NCBI GenBank assembly: GCA_039199225.1 | Contig: JBCCSZ010000367.1 | Coordinates: 1 to 6,729, forward strand | Source of the DNA: JBCCSZ01 sp039199225 | GTDB taxonomy: Bacteria > Bacteroidota > Bacteroidia > Chitinophagales > Saprospiraceae | Direction of reading: 5' to 3' | DNA length: 6,729 bases | Shown here: piece after piece, positions 1 through 5,964 of the stretch | Position numbering within the stretch: position 1 is the first letter of the stretch | How the letters are laid out: the number at the start of each line of letters is the position of its first letter | Position numbers and translations under genes: made by a program | The notes under the pieces: model-generated | What the model was told of the DNA's origin: nothing | Database searches by the model: none | The model's input: the letters and a program-made list of their open reading frames with translations, nothing else

Positions 1-106
1 CTACATGTTGTCAGCTCCTTATCTGATTGTTGGTACGATTGGCTTTATTTGGTATCGCAATCGCCGCAAGGAAGATGAAGAGCCAGAAGTATGGACGAAA
101 GCGTAG
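1..106 (+). CDS. C-terminal end of an integral membrane protein (partial, 5' end outside window)
   Basis: An open frame enters from the left edge (first full codon at position 2) and ends at TAG 104-106, giving 34 residues. The visible part starts with a hydrophobic stretch (roughly residues 3-17, rich in L, I, V, G and F) that looks like the last transmembrane helix. A basic cluster (RNRRK) and a short acidic tail (EDEEPE) follow, ending in WTKA. A basic cluster directly after a helix suggests a cytoplasmic C-terminus by the positive-inside rule. The tail resembles the ends of many membrane subunits, including GldG-like ABC transport proteins, but 34 residues are too few to name a family. 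The gene converges on the minus-strand beta-barrel gene, with a hairpin between them. I do not assign a function. Confidence 0.5.
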   Translation, partial: YMLSAPYLIVGTIGFIWYRNRRKEDEEPEVWTKA

Positions 107-126
107 ATACCGTAGTTACAGCTGAA

Positions 127-183
127 CGGCTCGTGATTTGGTGAGCTATCTTACGTCATAGTAGACCGCCAAATCACAAGCCG
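127..183. terminator. Long intergenic hairpin between convergent genes, possible bidirectional terminator
   Basis: Arms 127-143 and 167-183 pair over 17 positions, with one C-A mismatch (132/178) and one G-T wobble (142/168). They enclose a 23-nt loop that can itself form a 4-bp stem (146-149 with 158-161). The hairpin lies 20 bases after the stop of the left-edge gene and 17 bases past the stop of the minus-strand beta-barrel gene, where a shared transcription end is expected. No U-tract follows the stem on either strand, so it is not a classical intrinsic terminator. It may instead stabilise mRNA ends or act as a weak terminator. Confidence 0.45.
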
Positions 184-200
184 AAGGCAATCAATACACG

Positions 201-908
201 CTAAGGTCTTGTTCCTCCTCCCTGTAGATTAATCAGGTAGCCTATATTTACCCCAAACCCTCTATTTTTCGCATTCAAGTCGACGATTGGCAGCTGGTTG
301 ACATCTGTCAGGCCGTGTGTATAGCGAGCGTCCATGAACAACGCGCCACCTCGCGTATCGATGGTCATACCCGCGCCCACTGTTCCCGAAACTTCCCAGC
401 GATTAAAGTCTAAATTATCCAGATCAAATTTGGTATTGTTGATGGGAATGTCAACAAACAAGGTTGCGCGTGTTTTGAAGCGACCACTGGTGGCATATCC
501 TACATTGGGACCTGCCAGGAGGTAAGCGCGAACCTTGTTTTGTCCAAAGGCGTATTTCATCAACAGAGGCATTTCAATGTAGTTGAGGCGGAAGTCACTC
601 CTGATACCGACGGGGAGTGGGATTCTTTCGCCGCCGATCTCAAATCCTTCTTTGATGATGAATCCTTTTCGGGTATATGCCAACTCGGGCTGTATAGATA
701 AGTTTTGACTGATCTTATATTCACCAATCGCTGCAATACTGGTATTGAAGGCAGGCTTGAAATTGATGATGTCCTGATTGTCTAGGATGGGTACATCAAT
801 GGTCGAAAAATGCGCGCCGGTGCGGAACCCAAGGGAAAACTGAGCCATTGCCTGAGCAGAAAGTAACATCGCCAATGCCAAGGTGCCTAATTTGAGTGTC
901 TTTACCAT
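201..908 (-). CDS. PorT-family outer-membrane beta-barrel protein
   Basis: This encodes 235 residues with a clear Sec signal peptide: K3 and K6, a hydrophobic core at about 8-18, and a predicted cut after AQAMA (residues 18-22) before Q23. I chose the ATG at 906-908. A longer in-frame start at 948-950 would put 14 polar residues ahead of the signal peptide and start within the likely promoter. The mature part alternates short amphipathic strands, as expected for an eight- to ten-stranded barrel. It carries landmarks of the Bacteroidota 'outer membrane beta-barrel' family (PF13568-like): NYIEMPLLMKY at 109-119, AGPNVGY at 132-138 and DARYTHGL at 193-200. The protein should sit in the outer membrane. 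Family members are mostly uncharacterised; PorT itself serves gliding and type IX secretion, but this gene stands alone and there is no reason to equate it with PorT. The metallophosphoesterase gene lies upstream on the same strand, 168 bp away. Confidence 0.85.
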   Translation of the reverse strand: MVKTLKLGTLALAMLLSAQAMAQFSLGFRTGAHFSTIDVPILDNQDIINFKPAFNTSIAAIGEYKISQNLSIQPELAYTRKGFIIKEGFEIGGERIPLPVGIRSDFRLNYIEMPLLMKYAFGQNKVRAYLLAGPNVGYATSGRFKTRATLFVDIPINNTKFDLDNLDFNRWEVSGTVGAGMTIDTRGGALFMDARYTHGLTDVNQLPIVDLNAKNRGFGVNIGYLINLQGGGTRP

Positions 909-930
909 TGTATAAATATTTTGGTGTGAA

Positions 931-960
931 CAAAACATAGCGGAATGCATCCGTTACAAT
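931..960 (-). promoter_or_regulatory. Candidate Bacteroidota-type promoter for the beta-barrel gene
   Basis: Read on the minus strand, TATGTTTT (932-939) matches the TAnnTTTG -7 consensus at all defined positions except the last; a G does follow one base later. A TTG at 957-959 lies 17 bp upstream, within the usual spacing. The predicted transcript would start close to the ATG at 908, with a leader of roughly 20 nt. The spacer (941-953) contains an interrupted dyad, CGGA-N5-TCCG on both strands, which could bind a regulator but is short enough to arise by chance. Confidence 0.4.
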
Positions 961-978
961 TCCAAGACGAAGCAGCAG

Positions 979-998
979 CAGTTAAGGAACCTTAATTG
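979..998. repeat. 20-bp near-perfect inverted repeat upstream of the beta-barrel promoter
   Basis: The core TTAAGGAACCTTAA (982-995) has 6-bp arms around a central AA. Two more outer pairs match (979/998 and 980/997) with one mismatch (981/996). It lies about 20 bp upstream of the -33 element of the beta-barrel gene. The tiny loop and AT-rich stem make it a poor RNA terminator for the upstream phosphoesterase gene, so a binding site for a dimeric regulator is the more natural reading. The rest of the 909-1076 gap is AT-rich, with no open frame of note. Confidence 0.35.
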
Positions 999-1076
999 CC
1001 TGTTAGCATTCTATTAAAAATTGGGTAGAAGGACTGAGGATTTGTTAAAGAATGTGAAGTTTTAATGAAAAGATAC

Positions 1077-1988
1077 TCAATGTTTATAGGCATCCAATGC
1101 CAAAAAGTGCCACTCAAGCGTCCGCTTCTCGATATTCCTTTCAAAAAGCAGTATGCTGTCCCGCTGAAGATTTGTCACGTAGGGGGGAATGTGTTCTCTG
1201 CCCATTGAGTTATTAATGCCAGAACCCAAGAACCAGACACCTTCTTGCGTACGAAATTGAAAACCCTTGTGCCGTTGCCCAAAGTCTCCTCCGACCAACA
1301 CAACCTGAACGCCCCGCTTTTGGACGTCTACCAAGCGGGGATAAATCTGTTGCTGGAAAGAGCTATCCGAGTAACAGCTGAAGGGAAGTTGGTCTCTATA
1401 AAAATTGCAGGTGAGGTTCATATCGGTCTGCTGCCTGGCAATGGCGTCTGTCAAAAGATTGTGGTGGTGGAGTACAACCAGGTGGGAAGCTGTTGTGATG
1501 GTATCCATAATGCCTTTAAACAGCTCGTATTGCTCATTTTGGGCAGGGCAGTCGTCTTTGGTACTAACCAGTTGTGGATGGTTGAAGTTAGTGTTTAAGA
1601 CAAATAGGTAGAGCCCGTCGAAATAAGTACCGTAGTAAGTCTTGCGGCCGGTGGCTGATTCGATCCATTGTAGATTGCCTTCTGTTAAATCGTGGTTGCC
1701 GAGCGCCCAGTGGGTTGTCGGTTTACTGATGCCCAGGATCGAATCCAGGTAGGAGAGGGTAGCGGTACTCTTGCTGCTTCGGTTGCAGAGATCTCCGCCC
1801 AGCCAGAGTTGGTCATAGTTTTGAAGGGGTAATTGCTCCAATCGACGGTCAATTCGATCGCTGTTGGGCGCCCCCCAATCATATGTATGGCCCAGAAATA
1901 GGTACTGTTTGGGAGTTTCTCTAGGGGAGTTACAGCCTGATAACAGTATAATTGTAAGAATGAGAAAAATTTTGTCACACTTTTTCAC
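1077..1988 (-). CDS. Lipoprotein calcineurin-like metallophosphoesterase with divergent metal motifs
   Basis: This encodes 303 residues starting with GTG (1986-1988). An in-frame TGA lies four codons upstream (1998-2000) and the next Met is residue 161, so GTG is the only start that preserves the signal. Residues 6-18 are hydrophobic and end in a lipobox, LSGC (16-19), so C19 should be lipidated. The calcineurin-like phosphoesterase fold is supported by GGD (64-66), GNHD (97-100) and the histidine run H174-H176. Motif I, normally DxH, reads GHTYD (33-37). The C-terminal motif, normally GHxH, reads GGDFGQRH (233-240). Similar GHTY/GD variants occur, as far as I recall, in phosphoesterases near envelope or CotH genes, so this looks like a subfamily and not decay. 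It should hydrolyse a phosphoester or phosphoanhydride in the periplasm or at the membrane surface. It is transcribed divergently from the DUF4956-CotH operon, which hints at a shared pathway. The fold is secure; the substrate is unknown. Confidence 0.83.
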   Translation of the reverse strand: MKKCDKIFLILTIILLSGCNSPRETPKQYLFLGHTYDWGAPNSDRIDRRLEQLPLQNYDQLWLGGDLCNRSSKSTATLSYLDSILGISKPTTHWALGNHDLTEGNLQWIESATGRKTYYGTYFDGLYLFVLNTNFNHPQLVSTKDDCPAQNEQYELFKGIMDTITTASHLVVLHHHNLLTDAIARQQTDMNLTCNFYRDQLPFSCYSDSSFQQQIYPRLVDVQKRGVQVVLVGGDFGQRHKGFQFRTQEGVWFLGSGINNSMGREHIPPYVTNLQRDSILLFERNIEKRTLEWHFLALDAYKH

Positions 1989-2065
1989 AAATTTCGTTCA
2001 ATTTTTTTGCCTTATTGTTTAAAAATTATCGATTTTTGTTAAACACTTTGAATAAACTATTGTTT

Positions 2066-2073
2066 CAAAGATA
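2066..2073 (-). promoter_or_regulatory. Candidate -7 element for the metallophosphoesterase gene
   Basis: On the minus strand the bases read TATCTTTG, an exact match to TAnnTTTG. No convincing TTG or TTTG lies 17-23 bp upstream, where the sequence is the terminator region. A start here would give a leader of about 70 nt before the GTG. The element is flanked by a TTGTT/AACAA dyad (5-bp arms, 8-bp centre), a possible operator. The match could be due to chance in AT-rich DNA. Confidence 0.3.
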
Positions 2074-2097
2074 ACAAGCAAGACTATAATAAGCTAA

Positions 2098-2124
2098 GCT
2101 TACCGCTTAGGTAGGCGGTTTTTT
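2098..2124 (+). terminator. First rightward intrinsic terminator (with alternative folds)
   Basis: ACCGC (2102-2106) pairs with GCGGT (2115-2119), with an extra U-G pair inside, and runs directly into a T-tract (2119-2124). A competing 7-bp stem, GCTTACC (2098-2104) with GGTAGGC (2110-2116), is also possible. An upstream stem CTAAGC/GCTTAG (2094-2099/2105-2110) would exclude both. The T-tract is on the right side only, so it acts on plus-strand transcripts. Confidence 0.6.
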
Positions 2125-2144
2125 GTTTGTTTATAGTTTCTGTA

Positions 2145-2174
2145 GGGTATTTCGTTTCGAAATACCCTTTTTTT
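2145..2174 (+). terminator. Second rightward intrinsic terminator, perfect 10-bp stem
   Basis: GGGTATTTCG (2145-2154) pairs perfectly with 2158-2167 around a TTT loop (2155-2157), followed by seven T residues (2168-2174). The stem has no U-tract in the minus direction, so it is oriented rightward. It begins about 20 bases after the first terminator. Its T-tract merges with the -33 element of the operon promoter. Confidence 0.8.
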
Positions 2175-2204
2175 GTTTCCAATCGCCAGAAAATGGTATT
2201 TTTG
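2172..2204 (+). promoter_or_regulatory. Promoter of the DUF4956-CotH operon
   Basis: TTTG (2172-2175), a 21-bp spacer and TATTTTTG (2197-2204) match the Bacteroidota primary-sigma pattern TTG-N17-23-TAnnTTTG at every defined position. Transcription should begin near 2210, giving a leader of about 30 nt that is C- and A-rich and lacks a purine-rich ribosome-binding site. The -33 box is made of the last T residues of the preceding terminator plus the next G, so the operon begins exactly where upstream transcription ends. Confidence 0.65.
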
Positions 2205-2239
2205 CGCAGATTCAACCATCCAAAACCCAACCTATATAG

Positions 2240-2929
2240 ATGAACATACTTCAGAAAATTCAGGAGAAGTACATCGAAGAATTTACGAATAATGTGCCTT
2301 TCGATGAGTTTCTATTCAACATCCTCATCGTTGCCTTGCTCGTGTCGCTGCTGCGCATTTTCTACATCCGTTACGGGAATGCTATATCCAATAGAGCAAA
2401 GTTTGCCAGCAATTTTTTGCCTTTGGCCTTGGGGACTCTATTGATCATTATGATTGTCAAATCTTCTATTGCATTATCGCTGGGGCTGGTCGGCGCCTTG
2501 TCGATCGTCCGTTTTCGAGCTGCAATCAAGGACCCGGAGGAACTGACCTATTTGTTTATTGCCATAGGTCTGGGGTTAGCAGGTGGTGCCAATCAGCCTA
2601 TTCTGGCCATCGTCTCTTTTGTACTCATCCTATTGATTCTCTACATCAATAAGATAATGACCGGAAAAGTCGTTTTGAAAAAGGAAGATAAGATTTTCGT
2701 CAACATCAACACGGATGTCGAGGATTTGGGTAAGGTGACGGCTTTGTTGGTAAATCATTTTCCTTATGTAGAACTCAAGAGAATGGATACCCTCAATCCC
2801 GGGATGGACCTTTCCTTTGTTTGTACTGCCGAGTCGGTTGATCAACTCAGTAAGGCAAAGGATGCCATTGTCAATTTGTCAAAATCCACCAGACTTTCCA
2901 TTGTCGATCAACCCGATCTGATTGTATGA
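2240..2929 (+). CDS. DUF4956 family integral membrane protein
   Basis: This encodes 229 residues. It has an N-terminal cytosolic helix (about 1-20) and about four or five hydrophobic segments near 23-43, 56-73, 75-91, 102-116 and 120-138. A soluble C-terminal domain (about 143-229) has mixed alpha/beta character. The signature is SLGLVGALSIVRFR (80-93) followed by KDPEEL (97-102) and a glycine-rich helix, IGLGLAGGA (109-117). This is the typical core of DUF4956 (PF16316-like) and recalls the glycine/arginine-rich membrane core of MgtC-like proteins with their cytosolic ferredoxin-like tail. The biochemical function is unknown. It leads an operon with a CotH-like protein, a neighbourhood I recall as common for DUF4956, often together with a VTC polyphosphate polymerase that is not seen here. 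The ATG at 2240 lies about 30 nt after the predicted transcription start. The stop overlaps the next start (ATGA, 2926-2929). Confidence 0.85.
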   Translation: MNILQKIQEKYIEEFTNNVPFDEFLFNILIVALLVSLLRIFYIRYGNAISNRAKFASNFLPLALGTLLIIMIVKSSIALSLGLVGALSIVRFRAAIKDPEELTYLFIAIGLGLAGGANQPILAIVSFVLILLILYINKIMTGKVVLKKEDKIFVNINTDVEDLGKVTALLVNHFPYVELKRMDTLNPGMDLSFVCTAESVDQLSKAKDAIVNLSKSTRLSIVDQPDLIV

Positions 2930-5900
2930 TTGTATCTGATGCAGCGAATAACTCCTTTCCTAGCCTTCGGAAGTTGCTGGGAATGGCTCTGGCTTTGCTG
3001 GCTTTCCTATTTTTAGGATGGGTATTGATGCAACCTAAGACCCCGCCGCCGCCCTTGGCTCCGGTGAAGGGGCAACGCATTCATTGCAATGCAGAGTTGG
3101 TGTCGGACAGTAGTGAATTCCTCCAGGATGGTTTTGTTTTTAATGCCGGAGAGAAGCAGAGTAAGGATCGGGCATTTTCTGGTCAGTTTTCTTGTAAAGT
3201 CGATAGTGGACAAGGACTGCAGTTTGGATTTGGATATGATTTTGGCCCTTATGAGGCTGGTGATTTGTATCGTGCGACTGTTTGGCGTTATCAGGAACAA
3301 GGCAGTCGGGAAGGCTACCTGGTTGCTTCGGCCGAAGGGGAAGGCGGTTTTTACTTCAGCGAAAATCTGGCCTCTGAAGTGAAAAATGGTTGGGAAAAAA
3401 TCCAACTCTCTTTTCAATTGCCGTTGACAAAAGAGGTCGAAAACGTCAAGGTCTATGTCTACACCAGTGGGCGTCAGACTACCTATTTTGATGATTTGAC
3501 CATCGAAAAAATTGGCTCCAAAACAGAGGAGTTCTCTCAGCCACTGGAAGTTCTGTCACTCAATCTTTCCCAAGAGGCGATGCAGCGTCTGCGGAACAAA
3601 CGCGTGGATGCCTTTCAGCTGGGCATTTTAAAGACAACTGACAACGATTGGGTGAAAGGTCTCTTGCATTCCTCTGACAGCAGTACCGACCGCAGAATTA
3701 AACTCCGCCTCAAAGGTGATTGGCTCGATCATTTGGAAGACGACAAATGGTCTTTTCGCATTCGGATGCGCGATACCGATACTTGGCGTCGGATGCGCGA
3801 ATTTTCCCTGCATACCCCCAAGGCAAGAGCTTTTTTGATGGAATGGGTATTGCACGAATTTTTTAAAAGGGAAGATGTTCTGACAACCCGTTACGATTTT
3901 GTACAGCTCAAGCTCAATGATAAAAACCTAGGGGTCTATGCTGCTGAAGAACATTTTGACAAGGTCTTGCTGGAATACAACCACCGTCGAGAAGGGCCGA
4001 TTGTTAAATTCATAGAAGATGGCTTTTGGGAAGGAGCGGCCCGCAGCATGCAACAAGTAGATGTTGTCGATCACGATTTGAACCAGACGGTCAAGAAAAT
4101 GGAGGCTGCCGACATCCGGCCATTCAAGGAAAACCAGCTTCTGGCCAATCCCGTGCTAGCCAAGCAGTTTGAAAGTGCGCACCAGCTGATGCATCAGTAC
4201 CGCTATGGTTTGAAGGCTACCGAAGACCTGTTTGACCTTGATAAGCTGGCGCGTTATTATGCCATTTGCGATATCATGGGGGCTTATCATGGGATGGCCT
4301 GGCACAACCAACGTTTTTACTTTGATCCACTGACCAACTTGCTAGAGCCCATTGGTTTCGATGGCTTTGGAGGAAATGCTTCCAATAGGCACTTCATTCT
4401 GGGGCAGGGTGCGCTCAATCCGAGGAAAATACAACAGGAACGCCTGGACAATAAGCTTTTTCAGGACAAGGCATTTACCGAAAAATATGTCCGCTATCTG
4501 TATCGCTTCAGCTCAACGGAATACATCAAAGATTTTTTAGCGAGCATCGAAACCGACCTACGGTCTCGCGAAATTTTGCTGGAAGAAGAATTTGAAAATG
4601 CCAGTTTCGATCGTCGTACCTTTTTTATCAATACCAGACGCGTTCGCTCTTTGCTGCTGCCATTTGATCAGCTCAGCTTGCGGGCATATACCCAAAAATC
4701 CAGCGATGCTGGAAAGCAACTGCAACTGACCAACACACATGGTCTACCCCTGGAAGTAGTCGGCTTTGGCCCTCGGGCAAATTTGCTGAGCGATAGTCTG
4801 GCTGCGCCGGTCTTGCTGGAAGGTTTTTATCCCCGTTTATTTGAAACACTGATTGAGCAAAATAAAAATGCTCAGGTATTATTGGATACTTTTACCCCTG
4901 CCATGGCCTGGCAAGCATTTCAGAACCAAGAATTTATGGCCTTTACAGAATTGAATGTCAAGGCTTCTGCCAAATACCTTTTTTATCGACCTCTTGGCCT
5001 GGATACCATTTTTCACGCGGCTATTTCTCCCTGGAAAGCACCCATTGGCAGTACGCCCCGGCAAGCTTTGTTTGAAAATTTCCCACTGGAACCTCATCCT
5101 GCTTACCGCCTGAGTCGTGGAATGCTGTATTTTAAGAAAGGAAAGTTTGTTTTGGATAAGCCGCTTTGCATTCCCGCGGGTTTGCGGGTCCATTTTGAGG
5201 CAGGCTGCGAGATGGATATTCGGGAAGGTGGCATGATTGTTTCCCGATCGCCGATCTTTATGTACGGCCAGCAGGATACACCGATCATCATCCGCAGTAG
5301 CGATGGTAAGGGGGGCGGGCTGACGGTACTGCAAGCAGCCATAGAGTCCGAAATGAATTACGCCATCTTCGATGGGCTGGATCGTTTGAAATACCAAAAC
5401 TGGGAGTTGACGGGTGCAGTGACTTTTTACGAATCTGATGTTTCCATCAACCACAGCATCTTCCGTAACAACAATTGTGAGGATGGACTGAACATCGTTC
5501 GCTCGGAGTTTAGTTTCAACAATTCTCTAATCAGCGATACCTTTAGCGATGGGTTAGATGCAGATTTTTGTAAAGGCTACATCAGTAATTCCACCTTCTT
5601 GCGCACGGGCAACGATGGGATGGACTTGTCTGGTAGCGTTGTTCTCATCGATAATTGTACAGCAGAGGATTGCGGTGATAAAGGCGTCAGTATTGGAGAA
5701 GAAAGTGATGCGACTATTTTTCAAATCAACATTAAAGGAAGCCCCATCGGGGTGGCCTCCAAAGACCTGTCTGTACTCACCATTCGGGATATACAGCTGG
5801 AGGATTGCGACCAAGGATTTACGGCCTATCAGAAAAAGCCGGAGTATGGTGGAGGGAAAATCATTGTTCAGTCTTATTTGGCCAAAAACGTCAAACGGCT

Positions 5901-5964
5901 TTACAACATACGAAAGGGGAGTAGCCTCCAATTGAAGAAAAAGCTCATTACAGATAACCAATGA
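2926..5964 (+). CDS. Membrane-anchored CotH-kinase-like protein with C-terminal right-handed beta-helix
   Basis: This encodes 1012 residues. R15/K16 precede a single hydrophobic segment (about 17-35), and a proline-rich linker (37-46) follows, so the bulk should lie outside the cytoplasm. Residues 50-197 look like a jelly-roll carbohydrate-binding-type domain ending in TYFDDLTIEKIG (186-197). Residues about 205-590 match the CotH kinase family: RLKGDWLDHL (261-270), K274-W275-S276-F277, YAAEEHFDKVLLE (338-350), WHNQRFYFDP (459-468, with N461 as the conserved Asn) and PIGFDGFGG (475-483, with D479 as the likely metal Asp). A beta-rich region (about 590-735) of unknown type leads into a beta-helix (about 739-990) with regular 21-23-residue rungs. 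CotH of spore-formers is an atypical protein kinase. Whether this divergent, probably periplasmic relative phosphorylates anything is inference. Both ends overlap neighbouring genes by ATGA. Alternative starts such as M20 would damage the anchor. Confidence 0.85.
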   Translation: MIVSDAANNSFPSLRKLLGMALALLAFLFLGWVLMQPKTPPPPLAPVKGQRIHCNAELVSDSSEFLQDGFVFNAGEKQSKDRAFSGQFSCKVDSGQGLQFGFGYDFGPYEAGDLYRATVWRYQEQGSREGYLVASAEGEGGFYFSENLASEVKNGWEKIQLSFQLPLTKEVENVKVYVYTSGRQTTYFDDLTIEKIGSKTEEFSQPLEVLSLNLSQEAMQRLRNKRVDAFQLGILKTTDNDWVKGLLHSSDSSTDRRIKLRLKGDWLDHLEDDKWSFRIRMRDTDTWRRMREFSLHTPKARAFLMEWVLHEFFKREDVLTTRYDFVQLKLNDKNLGVYAAEEHFDKVLLEYNHRREGPIVKFIEDGFWEGAARSMQQVDVVDHDLNQTVKKMEAADIRPFKENQLLANPVLAKQFESAHQLMHQYRYGLKATEDLFDLDKLARYYAICDIMGAYHGMAWHNQRFYFDPLTNLLEPIGFDGFGGNASNRHFILGQGALNPRKIQQERLDNKLFQDKAFTEKYVRYLYRFSSTEYIKDFLASIETDLRSREILLEEEFENASFDRRTFFINTRRVRSLLLPFDQLSLRAYTQKSSDAGKQLQLTNTHGLPLEVVGFGPRANLLSDSLAAPVLLEGFYPRLFETLIEQNKNAQVLLDTFTPAMAWQAFQNQEFMAFTELNVKASAKYLFYRPLGLDTIFHAAISPWKAPIGSTPRQALFENFPLEPHPAYRLSRGMLYFKKGKFVLDKPLCIPAGLRVHFEAGCEMDIREGGMIVSRSPIFMYGQQDTPIIIRSSDGKGGGLTVLQAAIESEMNYAIFDGLDRLKYQNWELTGAVTFYESDVSINHSIFRNNNCEDGLNIVRSEFSFNNSLISDTFSDGLDADFCKGYISNSTFLRTGNDGMDLSGSVVLIDNCTAEDCGDKGVSIGEESDATIFQINIKGSPIGVASKDLSVLTIRDIQLEDCDQGFTAYQKKPEYGGGKIIVQSYLAKNVKRLYNIRKGSSLQLKKKLITDNQ

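Larger units (their letters stand above)
2006..2174 (+). ncRNA. Possible small RNA or leader transcript ending at tandem terminators
   Basis: Two intrinsic terminators point rightward here, although no plus-strand gene lies between 107 and 2239. A promoter-like pair sits ahead of them: TTTG (2006-2009), 21 bp of spacer, then GATTTTTG (2031-2038), which misses the -7 consensus only at its first base. Transcription from about 2045 would give an RNA of roughly 80 nt (first terminator) or 130 nt (second). The stretch has no ATG, so it is unlikely to be coding. It overlaps the candidate phosphoesterase promoter on the opposite strand, so one of the two may be spurious. The terminators could instead simply insulate the downstream operon from read-through. 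Confidence 0.25.

Noticed and set aside
909..950. Longer N-terminus for the beta-barrel protein starting at ATG 948-950
   Set aside because: It adds 14 polar residues ahead of a textbook signal peptide and overlaps the likely promoter; the ATG at 906-908 fits better.
979..998. The TTAAGG/CCTTAA dyad as an intrinsic terminator for the phosphoesterase gene
   Set aside because: The loop is only two bases, the stem is AT-rich, and no U-tract follows in the minus direction.
1245..1611. Plus-strand open frames of 117 and 68 residues inside the metallophosphoesterase gene
   Set aside because: They are antisense to a gene with clear family motifs, and their own translations show no recognisable domain or signal.
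4879..5454. Minus-strand open frame of 191 residues inside the CotH-like gene
   Set aside because: It is antisense to strongly domain-supported coding sequence, with low-complexity, non-family-like composition, so it is a shadow frame.
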